Shown here in pieces: positions 15,378 to 23,948 of a stretch of DNA of 64,000 bases (position 1 is the first letter of the stretch; each line of letters begins with the position of its first letter). The position numbers and the translations under genes are program-made. The notes below the pieces were generated by a model, which saw only the letters and a program-made list of their open reading frames with translations, was not told the origin of the DNA and did no database searches. The stretch comes from Wolbachia endosymbiont (group B) of Protocalliphora azurea (GTDB lineage Bacteria > Pseudomonadota > Alphaproteobacteria > Rickettsiales > Anaplasmataceae): the NCBI RefSeq assembly GCF_947251865.1, contig NZ_OX366394.1, forward strand, positions 186,001 through 250,000, given 5' to 3'.

Positions 15378-16550
15378 ATGCCTGATCTAAAGACAATGAT
15401 GCTAAATTTTGGTCCTCAGCACCCAGCTGCACATGGGGTGCTACGACTTGTTTTAGAGATGGATGGTGAAGTGATCGAGAGAGCAGATCCCCATATTGGG
15501 CTTTTGCACCGTGGCACTGAAAAATTGATAGAACATAAAACATATCTTCAAGCTCTGCCTTATTTTGACCGCCTTGATTATGTGTCGCCAATGTCACAAG
15601 AGCATGCATATTCGTTGTGTGTAGAGAAATTGTTGCAATGTGAAATTCCAATTAGAGCAAAATATTTGCGTGTTTTGTTTTGTGAGCTGACAAGAATACT
15701 AAATCATTTACTAAATATCTCTTCTCAAGCACTTGATGTTGGGGCGATGACTCCTCTTTTATGGCTCTTTGAAGAGAGAGAAAAAATACTCGAGTTCTAT
15801 GAAAGGGCCTCAGGTGCAAGATTTCACGCAGCTTATATAAGGCCAGGTGGACTTGCAGCAGATATCCCAGAAGGTTTGATTGAAGATATTGCAAAATTTA
15901 TAGAGCAATTTCCAAAGTATATAGATGATGTTGATGAACTTTTAACGGAAAATAGGATATGGAAGCAACGCACTGTAGGAATTAGTGAAATATCAATAAA
16001 ACAGGCGCTTGATTGGGGCTTTAGTGGACCAATGCTCCGTGCTGCTGGACTTGCTTGGGACTTGCGAAAAAGCCAGCCATATGAGATATATGATCAGTTA
16101 GATTTTGATATACCTATCGGCCAAAATGGTGACTGTTATGATCGTTATTTAGTAAGAATGGCAGAGATTAGGCAGTCTGTTAGCTTGGTGAAGCAATGCA
16201 TAGAGAAGATGCCTGAAGGGTCAATAAAAACTGAAGATAGAAAAATTTCTCCACCGCCAAGAGCAGAAATGAAAGAATCCATGGAGGCTATGATTCATCA
16301 TTTTAAGCTTTATTCAGAAGGATATCATGTGCCAGAAGGTGAGGCTTATGTGGCTGTTGAAGCGCCAAAAGGCGAGTTTGGAGTATATATAGTTTCAGAT
16401 GGTACCAATAGACCTTATAGATGTCGAATAAGAGCACCTGGCTTTGCGCATTTACAGGCCTTAGATTTCATGGCAAAAGGACACATGCTTGCTGACATTG
16501 CAGCAATTATCGGTTCACTCGATATAGTCTTTGGTGAGATTGATAGGTAA
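15378..16550 (+). CDS. nuoD: NADH-quinone oxidoreductase subunit D
   Basis: The 49-kDa subunit of respiratory complex I, part of the quinone-binding site in the peripheral arm. 390 aa, the normal length for alphaproteobacteria. Family blocks: [16 protein letters not shown] (residue 9 on), [41 protein letters not shown] [12 protein letters not shown], and the C-terminal [13 protein letters not shown]...[12 protein letters not shown]. It stands alone here, not in a nuo operon. It has its own promoter and is convergent with recJ, 18 bases between stops. Confidence 0.97.
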   Translation: MPDLKTMMLNFGPQHPAAHGVLRLVLEMDGEVIERADPHIGLLHRGTEKLIEHKTYLQALPYFDRLDYVSPMSQEHAYSLCVEKLLQCEIPIRAKYLRVLFCELTRILNHLLNISSQALDVGAMTPLLWLFEEREKILEFYERASGARFHAAYIRPGGLAADIPEGLIEDIAKFIEQFPKYIDDVDELLTENRIWKQRTVGISEISIKQALDWGFSGPMLRAAGLAWDLRKSQPYEIYDQLDFDIPIGQNGDCYDRYLVRMAEIRQSVSLVKQCIEKMPEGSIKTEDRKISPPPRAEMKESMEAMIHHFKLYSEGYHVPEGEAYVAVEAPKGEFGVYIVSDGTNRPYRCRIRAPGFAHLQALDFMAKGHMLADIAAIIGSLDIVFGEIDR

Positions 16551-16568
16551 TTATTGTAAAATAGTAAC

Positions 16569-18308
16569 TCAACTAATGGTCAATACATCCTCTATTAAAA
16601 ACTGCACAAATTCATTGCCATTCCAGTAATTCATAGAGATTTTACCCAAAATGGCTTTAACATTACCCTGCATAATAGCAGAGCCAAGCTCAGTATTTGC
16701 ACAGCGAAACGCAATAGCTTTGACCATAACATTATCGTCAGCAATAAAACATTTTATATGGTCAACTCCTATAACTTCCGGCTTTCTTATCTTTGCTCCT
16801 TGAATGATGAATCTCGGTTCAGGATTGCCAACACCAAATGGCTCTAAGCGTTGCAATTGATTCCACAAGGATAAGTTTATTGCTTTAGCTGTTACTATAC
16901 CATCAGCCTTTATGATTTTGTCATTTGTAGAGTTTGCAAATCTTTCAGTAAAGAAATCATGTAGATCACTTATTTTATCTTCTTCAATCGAAAATCCTGC
17001 TGCCATACTGTGACCACCACCTTCAATGATTAGGTTGGTAAATTTTGCAGAAAGAACCGCAGCACCAATATCTACTCCAGAAATTGACCTACAGCTTGCT
17101 TTTCCTATTCCATTGTTTAAAGATATCACTATCGTTGGTAAGTGAAACTGCTCTTTTAGTCTTGATGCAATGATACCAATTATTCCCTGGTGCCAATTAC
17201 CACTTACCATTATAAAATTTACACCTAAGTGGGCAAAATTTTCCGCTTGTGTTGTGGCTTCCAAAATAGCCTCATTTTCTAGCATTTTTCTTGCATTATT
17301 CAAATCTATTAGTTTTAGCGCGATTGAATGTGCATCATCATCATCATCGGTGGAAAGCAACCTTGCACCGAGCGATGCTTCTCCAATTCTTCCTCCGGCA
17401 TTTATACATGGCCCAATACTAAACCCTAATCGTGAAACACTTGGTTTTTCAAGGATTCCCAAAGCGTCAAACAAAACACGTAAGCCAACATTTTTTCTTG
17501 CTGACATAACTTTTAATCCTTGTAAAACAAAAGCCCTATTTAGGCCTGTAATCTGCATAACATCGCAAACAGTTCCAAGAGCAACCAAATCCAGTAGATC
17601 AAATAAATCTGGTTCTTTTTTGTTGGTAAAAAATCCTTGCTCACGTAGGATTCTGTTAAGAGCAACAATTAGCAGAAATGACACTCCAACTGCTGCTAAG
17701 TTATTATAAGGAGAGCTCTCATCAAGGCGGTTGGGATTAACAACTGCTACAGCACTTGGTAATTTTTCTGTTCCAAGGTGATGGTCGACAACTATAATAT
17801 CAAGTCCAAAGACTTTTGCATCTTCTATTGGTTGATATGCAAGCGTACCGCAATCAACAGAAATACATAAATCAATACCATTCTTTTTAAGTTGTAATAA
17901 AGCATCTGTGTTCAATCCATAGCCCTCATCAACACGATCTGGAATATAGATTATAGAGTGTGTCCCAATCGCTCTTAGGTACCTATTAATCAATGCTGAT
18001 GACGTTGCACCATCAACATCGTAATCACCAAATATTGCAATATTCTCATTATTGTTTATTGCTTTTACTATGTGAGAAACAGCTTTATCCATATCAAGGA
18101 GGTGAAAGGGATCTGGTAATAGCGATCTGATTAGTGGGTGTAAGAAGTCATGTGCATTTTCTATGTTAACACCACGAGCAACTAATATTCTTGCTAATAT
18201 TTCTGGCAACTCAAATCTCTGTATAAGAGTAAAAATCTCCCTTTGATCTGCTTCTTGTAACTTCCACAGTGCATTTGTTATGCTGCGTTTTTCAATATCA
18301 AGTAGCAT
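16569..18308 (-). CDS. recJ: Single-stranded-DNA-specific exonuclease RecJ
   Basis: A 5'-3' ssDNA exonuclease of the DHH superfamily, used in recombination and mismatch or base-excision repair. 579 aa, typical. Motifs: DYDVDG (residues 95-100), SVDCG near 150, VDHH (174-177), CINAGGRIGEA and GGHSMAAGFSIE (DHHA1). The C-terminal OB-fold runs through LEPFGVGNPEP. All metal-binding residues look intact. It is followed upstream by a 666-base gap that holds the MSRIPDT element. Confidence 0.96.
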   Translation of the reverse strand: MLLDIEKRSITNALWKLQEADQREIFTLIQRFELPEILARILVARGVNIENAHDFLHPLIRSLLPDPFHLLDMDKAVSHIVKAINNNENIAIFGDYDVDGATSSALINRYLRAIGTHSIIYIPDRVDEGYGLNTDALLQLKKNGIDLCISVDCGTLAYQPIEDAKVFGLDIIVVDHHLGTEKLPSAVAVVNPNRLDESSPYNNLAAVGVSFLLIVALNRILREQGFFTNKKEPDLFDLLDLVALGTVCDVMQITGLNRAFVLQGLKVMSARKNVGLRVLFDALGILEKPSVSRLGFSIGPCINAGGRIGEASLGARLLSTDDDDDAHSIALKLIDLNNARKMLENEAILEATTQAENFAHLGVNFIMVSGNWHQGIIGIIASRLKEQFHLPTIVISLNNGIGKASCRSISGVDIGAAVLSAKFTNLIIEGGGHSMAAGFSIEEDKISDLHDFFTERFANSTNDKIIKADGIVTAKAINLSLWNQLQRLEPFGVGNPEPRFIIQGAKIRKPEVIGVDHIKCFIADDNVMVKAIAFRCANTELGSAIMQGNVKAILGKISMNYWNGNEFVQFLIEDVLTIS

Positions 18309-18689
18309 ATTTTTTGTAAATAAAACTACTTTACCAGAACTTTTACGCTTGTTCTATAATTGTGTTAGACTTCTGTATAACCTAAAGAAAGATATAGGAG
18401 AGTGTCACTCGAAAGGAATCACATTTATTTTGACAAAGAGCATCTGTAAAATCTGATACTTCTTCTTGCATAACATGCTCTTTAATTAGTATTATATCTA
18501 TATTAGCATATAAGTGTGAATATTATATTAGTGTAATTACTTTTTGGTATACATAACAAATTTATGCCTGGAAACAGTTTTTGGTTACTCAAACCTTTTC
18601 TACCTTTATTTCATATTCTTTAAAGTATTTTTTGCACTTTCTTTATAAAAACCATAGGTACCAATCGGTTTTTAGCTTAAGAATAAAGG
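18309..18689. other. Gap between recJ and the MSRIPDT unit
   Basis: AT-rich sequence upstream of recJ with no supportable gene. A short similarity to the second MSRIPDT copy extends into it as far as about 18620, including a near-palindrome around GGTACC at 18658-18663. No tRNA-like fold was seen. Confidence 0.5.
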
Positions 18690-18713
18690 TTAAGTATCTG
18701 GAATTCTGGACAT
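18690..18713 (-). CDS. Seven-codon ORF MSRIPDT, copy 1
   Basis: ATG TCC AGA ATT CCA GAT ACT TAA. It is preceded by a perfect AGGAGG with 5-base spacing. Copy 2 at 38544-38567 encodes the same peptide with different third bases (TCT, CCT) and a different stop (TGA). This is the pattern expected if the peptide is translated. Homology continues for ~45 bases past the stop, so a decayed longer gene is the main alternative. Confidence 0.5.
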   Translation of the reverse strand: MSRIPDT

Positions 18714-18869
18714 AAAATCCTCCTGAAAGATTAGAAAGAAAATGCAGCGCATATACAACAGAATTTGAACACGTGCTGAAGAAGATACACTACGTTTTTT
18801 TTTGAAAAATTGACTGAAAAGTCTGCAGACGAAGATAGATTTTTGAGCTCTTAAAATACCTCTACTGTT
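18714..18869 (-). ncRNA. Leader of the MSRIPDT unit, copy 1
   Basis: About 150 bases between the promoter and the tiny ORF. A 28-base stretch (18816-18843) matches copy 2 closely and centres on the perfect palindrome GTCTGCAGAC (18821-18830). In copy 2 the same site reads ACCTGCAGGT: both outer base pairs change together and the palindrome stays intact. The element may be a structured RNA or a dyad binding site. Confidence 0.4.
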
Positions 18870-18898
18870 AGAGTAAGGAAAGCGAGAAGGTTTGTCAA
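18870..18898 (-). promoter_or_regulatory. Promoter of MSRIPDT unit, copy 1
   Basis: TTGACA (18898-18893), 17-bp spacer AACCTTCTCGCTTTCCT and TACTCT (18875-18870). The -35 and nearly all of the spacer recur at 46044-46072. It is back to back with the miaB promoter. Confidence 0.6.
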
Positions 18899-18915
18899 GC
18901 AATCTTTATTGGCTG

Positions 18916-18944
18916 TTGTACTAGAATTCAGTTTTTCGTATAAT
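18916..18944 (+). promoter_or_regulatory. Promoter for miaB
   Basis: TTGTAC (18916-18921), 17-bp spacer, perfect TATAAT (18939-18944). It diverges from the MSRIPDT promoter with about 17 bases between the two -35 boxes. Confidence 0.5.
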
Positions 18945-18974
18945 TTGCTAGAATTTGTGTGAAGAATTTTAAAT

Positions 18975-20297
18975 ATGAAAGGCCTATATATTAAAACTTA
19001 CGGCTGTCAGATGAACGTTTATGACTCCATTTTAATGGAGAATATAGTTAAGCCTTTAGGGTTCAACGTTGTTAGTGATGTAGAACAAGCTGATTTGGTG
19101 ATATTAAATACTTGTCATATTAGAGAAAAGGCAGCAGAAAAGCTTTACTCAGAGCTTGGAAGAATCCATTCATCACAAAAAAATAAGGAAATGACCATAG
19201 TGGTGGCTGGATGTGTAGCGCAAGCAGAGGGAGAAGAAGTGTTCAGAAGGGCTCCTTTTGTTGATATTGTTGTTGGTCCGCAGAGTATCGCTGTTTTACC
19301 GGAGCTGATAGTCAAAGCAAGCAGAAGTAAAGGTCATGTAATAAATACTGATTTTCCAGAAGTTGCGAAGTTTGATAAATTGCCAGATGAATGCTATGGC
19401 AATAGCCAGGGGTCTTCTGCGTTTCTTGCCATACAAGAAGGTTGTGATAAATTTTGTACGTTTTGTGTGGTACCATATACACGCGGGGCTGAGTATTCAC
19501 GACCAGTAAATGAAATATTCCGTGAAACATTGAAGTTAGTTGCAAATGGGGCAAGGGAAATCAATTTGCTCGGTCAAAATGTTAATGCTTATCATGGAGA
19601 GTGCGAAGGAGAGGTGTGGGATTTAGGAAAATTAATTAGTCACATTGCTAAAATTGAAAAGCTAGAAAGAATCCGCTACACAACTTCTCATCCAAGAGAT
19701 ATGCACGAATCTCTCTACTTGGTACATGCGGAGGAATCAAAACTCATGCCGTTTGTTCACCTACCTGTGCAGTCAGGTTCGAATAAAATATTGCATGCAA
19801 TGAACAGGAAACACACTGCAGAGGAGTATTTGGAAATAATAGACAGATTGCGCAAATTGAAACCTGAAATCGAATTTTCTTCTGATTTTATTGTTGGGTT
19901 TCCTGGAGAAACTGAAAAAGATTTTGAGGAAACTATGAAGTTAGTAGAAAAAGTAAAGTACGCTCAGGCTTATAGTTTTAAATATAGCCCAAGGCCAGGA
20001 ACGCCAGGGGCGGAAAGAAAAGATCAAGTACCAGAAGAGGTTAAAACAGAGCGTCTTCTTCGTTTACAGGAATTAATTAGCAAGCAACAACTTGAATTTA
20101 ATCAGAGTATGATAGGAAAAACTATTCCTGTTCTATTCAGTGATAAAAAAGGTAAACACCAAAATCAAATTATTGGTAAAAGCCCATACATCCAATCAGT
20201 ATGCGTTGATGATCCTGACGACAAATACAAAAATAAAATAGTAAATGTAAGGATATTGGAAGCTAGGCAAAATAGTTTGTTGGGATGCGCTGCCTAA
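18975..20297 (+). CDS. miaB: tRNA-2-methylthio-N6-dimethylallyladenosine synthase MiaB
   Basis: A radical-SAM methylthiotransferase that converts i6A37 to ms2i6A37 in tRNA. 440 aa. The N-terminal UPF0004 domain has the auxiliary-cluster cysteines C11 (YGCQMN), C47 (NTCHIRE) and C80 (AGCVAQAEG). The radical-SAM motif CDKFCTFC gives C157, C161 and C164. LLGQNVNAY and [14 protein letters not shown] follow, with a C-terminal TRAM domain from ~residue 370. All six cysteines are present, so the enzyme should be active. Confidence 0.97.
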   Translation: MKGLYIKTYGCQMNVYDSILMENIVKPLGFNVVSDVEQADLVILNTCHIREKAAEKLYSELGRIHSSQKNKEMTIVVAGCVAQAEGEEVFRRAPFVDIVVGPQSIAVLPELIVKASRSKGHVINTDFPEVAKFDKLPDECYGNSQGSSAFLAIQEGCDKFCTFCVVPYTRGAEYSRPVNEIFRETLKLVANGAREINLLGQNVNAYHGECEGEVWDLGKLISHIAKIEKLERIRYTTSHPRDMHESLYLVHAEESKLMPFVHLPVQSGSNKILHAMNRKHTAEEYLEIIDRLRKLKPEIEFSSDFIVGFPGETEKDFEETMKLVEKVKYAQAYSFKYSPRPGTPGAERKDQVPEEVKTERLLRLQELISKQQLEFNQSMIGKTIPVLFSDKKGKHQNQIIGKSPYIQSVCVDDPDDKYKNKIVNVRILEARQNSLLGCAA

Positions 20298-20361
20298 TTA
20301 GAGAAAAGTGTTCCCATGGTCTCATGTAGAAGCACTTTGTGTGTTTTTATAAGTTTATAAG

Positions 20362-20595
20362 CTATCTAGATTTAATCCTTAAGGGACTACAACTCTCTGT
20401 TACGCAATCATATGAGACTTGATATAATAGATTTGCGGGATTTTTTTTCTTTTCCCACTTATAGTGTACCTTTTTAATCTTTCCAGAATTATTATATTCA
20501 TAGGAAACTGATTCCCAAACAAAGCTGCTTTTACTATTATTTTTGTTAGCATCATGAAATTTCTGATAAGGCCAACTTCTATTGTCTTTATTCAT
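20362..20595 (-). CDS. Small hypothetical protein
   Basis: A basic 77-aa protein beginning MNKDNRSWPYQKFHDANKNN. I prefer the start at 20595 over the longer reading from 20649, because the extra 18 residues (MTLLYSILINQTYLL) look like translated AT-rich spacer. It has aromatic and Lys-rich stretches (WESVSYEYNNSGKIKKVHYKWEKKK) and three Cys near the end. No membrane segment, no known family. It is the only content of the 436-base gap between miaB and ileS. Whether it is expressed is uncertain. Confidence 0.4.
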   Translation of the reverse strand: MNKDNRSWPYQKFHDANKNNSKSSFVWESVSYEYNNSGKIKKVHYKWEKKKNPANLLYQVSYDCVTESCSPLRIKSR

Positions 20596-20733
20596 CTTTA
20601 ACTTAAGTAAATAAGTCTGATTTATTAATATGCTGTATAATAATGTCAATACCTATCTATGTTTATAGAAACAGAGTTTTTGAATTTGTAATTTTCTGGA
20701 AAGCTCTATATTCTTTGATTTTATCCAGTTAAA

Positions 20734-23700
20734 ATGAATATGAAGTATTATCCTGATACAAGCAGCAGTCCTGATTTTTCATTGCTAGAAAAGGAAATCA
20801 TAAAATTTTGGCAGGAAAATAAAATTTTTGAGCAGTCAGTCGAGAAACGTTCCAAGGATCATTGTTTTGTATTTTATGATGGGCCTCCGTTTGCAAATGG
20901 ACTTCCGCATTACGGACACTTGCTTACTGGTTTTATAAAAGATGCATTTGCAAGATATCAAACTATGCTGCAAAAAAGGGTTGAACGCAGATTTGGTTGG
21001 GATTGCCATGGGCTACCGGCTGAGATGGGCGCGGAAAAGGAACTTAGAATATCTGGTAGAACTGAGATAGAGAAATTTGGCATTGAAAAATTCAATAATC
21101 ATTGCCGTACTTCTGTGATGAAATTTTCATCAGAATGGGAGAAGTATGTAAATAGACAAGCAAGATGGGTAGATTTTCACAATGACTATAAGACTATGGA
21201 TAAGTCATTCATGGAGTCGGTCATGTGGGCATTTAAGCAGCTTTATGATAAAGGTCTGGTGTATGAATCAATACGCGTTGTTCCCTATAGCTGGGCGTGC
21301 GAAACTCCACTCTCTAATTTTGAAACAAGGCTTGATAATGCATATAGAGAAAAAATTAGCAAAGCTGTAACTGTTGCTTTTGAACTTTTAGAAAATCCAA
21401 AGCAATTTAAACAAAAATGTAGATTACTTGCTTGGACTACAACGCCTTGGACGTTGCCGAGCAATCTTGCACTGGCAGTAGGGGAGGATATTGAGTATTG
21501 TATGGTGTTAGTAAATGGTGAAGTCTGCATCTTTGCTGAAAGTTATTTAGAGAAATTTGTCAGCCACTGTGAACAAAGCAATATTCAATATGAAAACTGT
21601 AATACAAAACTTAAAGCGAGTGATCTTGCAGGTCTTTCCTATAAACCACTGTTTGATTACTTTAAAGATACAAAGAATGCGTTCCGTGTTTTCATTGCTG
21701 ATTATGTTACAGGAGAAGATGGTACTGGTGTTGTGCACACTGCTCCTGGATTTGGTGAAGAAGATTTTTACCTTTGCCAAAGCCATGATATTCGAGCTGT
21801 TTGTCCAGTTGATAACGCTGGAAAATTTACTACTGAAGTTTCAGATTTGGCAGGAGTTCATGTTTTTGATGCCAATGATACAGTAATCAAGAAATTAAAA
21901 AGGCAGGGGAGCTGGTTTAAAACTGAGCAATATATTCACAATTATCCACACTGCTGGAGAACTGACACTCCTTTAATCTACCGCACTATGCCTTCTTGGT
22001 ATGTTGCTGTGACAAAGTTTAAGGGAAGAATGACAGAGCTAAATAAGAGAGTTAATTGGATGCCAAATCATATAAGAGATGGTCAATTTGGAAAATGGCT
22101 TGAAGGAGCGCACGACTGGTCTATTTCACGCAATCGATTCTGGGGTACTCCAATTCCTGTGTGGAAATCAGACGATGCAAAATATCCAAGAGTGGATGTG
22201 TATGGCTCAATAGCAGAACTAGAGCGAGACTTTAATGTTAAGATAGATGACTTGCACAGACCGTTTATCGATACTTTGACGAGACCAAATCCTGATGATC
22301 CAACAGGAAAATCAGTTATGCGTCGTGTGCCTGATGTGTTTGATTGTTGGTTTGAGTCTGGCTCGATGCCGTTCGCGCAAGTTCACTATCCGTTTGAAAA
22401 TAAAGAATGGTTCGAGAAAAATTTCCCTGCGGATTTTATCACTGAATATATAGCACAAACAAGAGGATGGTTCTATACGCTTTTTGTGCTTTCCACTGCT
22501 TTATTTGACAGTGAGCCATTTAAGAACTGCATATGCCACGGTGTGGTTCTTGATGTGAAAGGGCAGAAATTATCCAAACGTCTGAATAATTATGCGGACC
22601 CAATGGAAGTGTTTGACAAATATGGTTCTGATGCGCTGCGTTTTCTTATGCTATCTGGTTCCATTGTTTGCGGTGGTAATTTACTACTCGACAAAGAAGG
22701 AAATTTAGTGCGTGATGTTCTAAAAAACGTAATAAAACCTATTTGGAACAGTTATCACTTTTTTACTATGTATGCAAATGCAGATGGAATTAAAGCTGAG
22801 ATTTGTCAAGATTATCAAAGTACTATTGATCGCTACATGATTTCAAAATGTTTTGAAGCTGTGGAAGGCATCCAAGCTTCTATGAACAACTATAACTCTC
22901 AGGAAGCTTGCAAAATCTTGACAGATTTTTTTGAAGTGCTAAATAATTGGTATATTCGTCGTAGTCGTGAGCGTTTTTGGAAAAATGATTTAGATCAAGA
23001 CAAAACTGATGCTTATAATGTTCTATACACAGTTTTTTATTACATACTACGGGCTGCAGCTCCTTTGTTGCCACTCATAACAGAGACTATATGGCAAGGG
23101 CTTGAGTACAAAGAAACATCTGTTCATTTGGCTGATTTTCCACAATCAGATAGATATGACAGTGAACTCATTGCCAAGATGGATTTGGTAAGAGAGATAT
23201 GTAACTCTGCATTATCCATCAGAAATACGTTTAATATACGCATCAGGCAGCCACTTGGCAGTATGACCATTTATCATAGGTCTTCCTGCGATTTCCTTGA
23301 AAATGAATATCAAGAGATAATAAGAGATGAGGTGAATGTAAAAGAACTAGAAATAGTAAGTGAGTTGAAAGAAGTTGCGTCACTAGAGCTAAAACTAAAT
23401 TTTCCGCTACTTGGTAAGAAGATTCCAGATAAAATCAAGAAACTAGTTCAATATGTCAAAGAAGAAAAGTGGAAGCAAATTGAGAATGAGCAAATATTTC
23501 TGGGGGATGAAACAGAGAACTATACTATAGAAAAAGGTGAATATGAACTATTGTTAAAAGCAAACAGTGAATATTCTTCTGTATTTGATGACAATAAAGG
23601 GGTTGTTATTCTGAGCACTGAGCTCAATGACGAACTAATTCTAGAAGGACTCGCAAGAGATGTTGTGAGGCTTATTCAAGAAACTAGAAAGCAGGCTGAT

Positions 23701-23904
23701 TTCCATATATCAGATAGAATCAGAGTAATAATCAAAGCAGAAGATGAGAAAGTTAAAGAGGCAATAAACAGGTGGGATGAGTATATAAAAGAGCAGACCC
23801 TTGCCTTATCTTTGGACACTAATAAAGAGATCGAGGCCGATTTCTATTCTAAGGAATACCAAGGTTTGACAGTTGGTATTAAGTTAATAAAGTTGCAAAG
23901 TTAG
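20734..23904 (+). CDS. ileS: Isoleucyl-tRNA synthetase (eukaryote-like type)
   Basis: A class I aminoacyl-tRNA synthetase charging tRNA-Ile, with an editing CP1 domain. 1056 aa. The HIGH motif is PHYGH (residues 58-62) and the KMSKS motif reads KLSKR (612-616). FDCWFESGSMPFAQ and ITEYIAQTRGWFYTL are diagnostic. WDCHGLPAEMGAEKEL and PSWYVAVTKFKGRM are typical of the eukaryote-like branch found in Rickettsiales, which family knowledge links to mupirocin tolerance (inference). Start: ATGAATATGAAG gives two Met choices two codons apart; the first is used here. Confidence 0.97.
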   Translation: MNMKYYPDTSSSPDFSLLEKEIIKFWQENKIFEQSVEKRSKDHCFVFYDGPPFANGLPHYGHLLTGFIKDAFARYQTMLQKRVERRFGWDCHGLPAEMGAEKELRISGRTEIEKFGIEKFNNHCRTSVMKFSSEWEKYVNRQARWVDFHNDYKTMDKSFMESVMWAFKQLYDKGLVYESIRVVPYSWACETPLSNFETRLDNAYREKISKAVTVAFELLENPKQFKQKCRLLAWTTTPWTLPSNLALAVGEDIEYCMVLVNGEVCIFAESYLEKFVSHCEQSNIQYENCNTKLKASDLAGLSYKPLFDYFKDTKNAFRVFIADYVTGEDGTGVVHTAPGFGEEDFYLCQSHDIRAVCPVDNAGKFTTEVSDLAGVHVFDANDTVIKKLKRQGSWFKTEQYIHNYPHCWRTDTPLIYRTMPSWYVAVTKFKGRMTELNKRVNWMPNHIRDGQFGKWLEGAHDWSISRNRFWGTPIPVWKSDDAKYPRVDVYGSIAELERDFNVKIDDLHRPFIDTLTRPNPDDPTGKSVMRRVPDVFDCWFESGSMPFAQVHYPFENKEWFEKNFPADFITEYIAQTRGWFYTLFVLSTALFDSEPFKNCICHGVVLDVKGQKLSKRLNNYADPMEVFDKYGSDALRFLMLSGSIVCGGNLLLDKEGNLVRDVLKNVIKPIWNSYHFFTMYANADGIKAEICQDYQSTIDRYMISKCFEAVEGIQASMNNYNSQEACKILTDFFEVLNNWYIRRSRERFWKNDLDQDKTDAYNVLYTVFYYILRAAAPLLPLITETIWQGLEYKETSVHLADFPQSDRYDSELIAKMDLVREICNSALSIRNTFNIRIRQPLGSMTIYHRSSCDFLENEYQEIIRDEVNVKELEIVSELKEVASLELKLNFPLLGKKIPDKIKKLVQYVKEEKWKQIENEQIFLGDETENYTIEKGEYELLLKANSEYSSVFDDNKGVVILSTELNDELILEGLARDVVRLIQETRKQADFHISDRIRVIIKAEDEKVKEAINRWDEYIKEQTLALSLDTNKEIEADFYSKEYQGLTVGIKLIKLQS

Positions 23905-23922
23905 TAATGTTTATGCTATACT
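23893..23922 (+). promoter_or_regulatory. Extended -10 promoter for the 923-aa FFAT protein
   Basis: TTGCAA (23893-23898), 18-bp spacer, TGC directly before TATACT (23917-23922). It lies inside the end of ileS and the short spacer. A strong RBS-like AGGGTGG precedes the ATG at 23949. Confidence 0.5.
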
Positions 23923-23948
23923 TAAATTGCTTTAAGTAGGGTGGTGAT

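Noticed and set aside
18690-18902. 70-codon minus-strand frame ending in MSRIPDT
   Set aside because: Its start lies upstream of the transcript start of the promoter at 18870-18898, and copy 2 has no matching long frame. Only the last seven codons with a Shine-Dalgarno are conserved.
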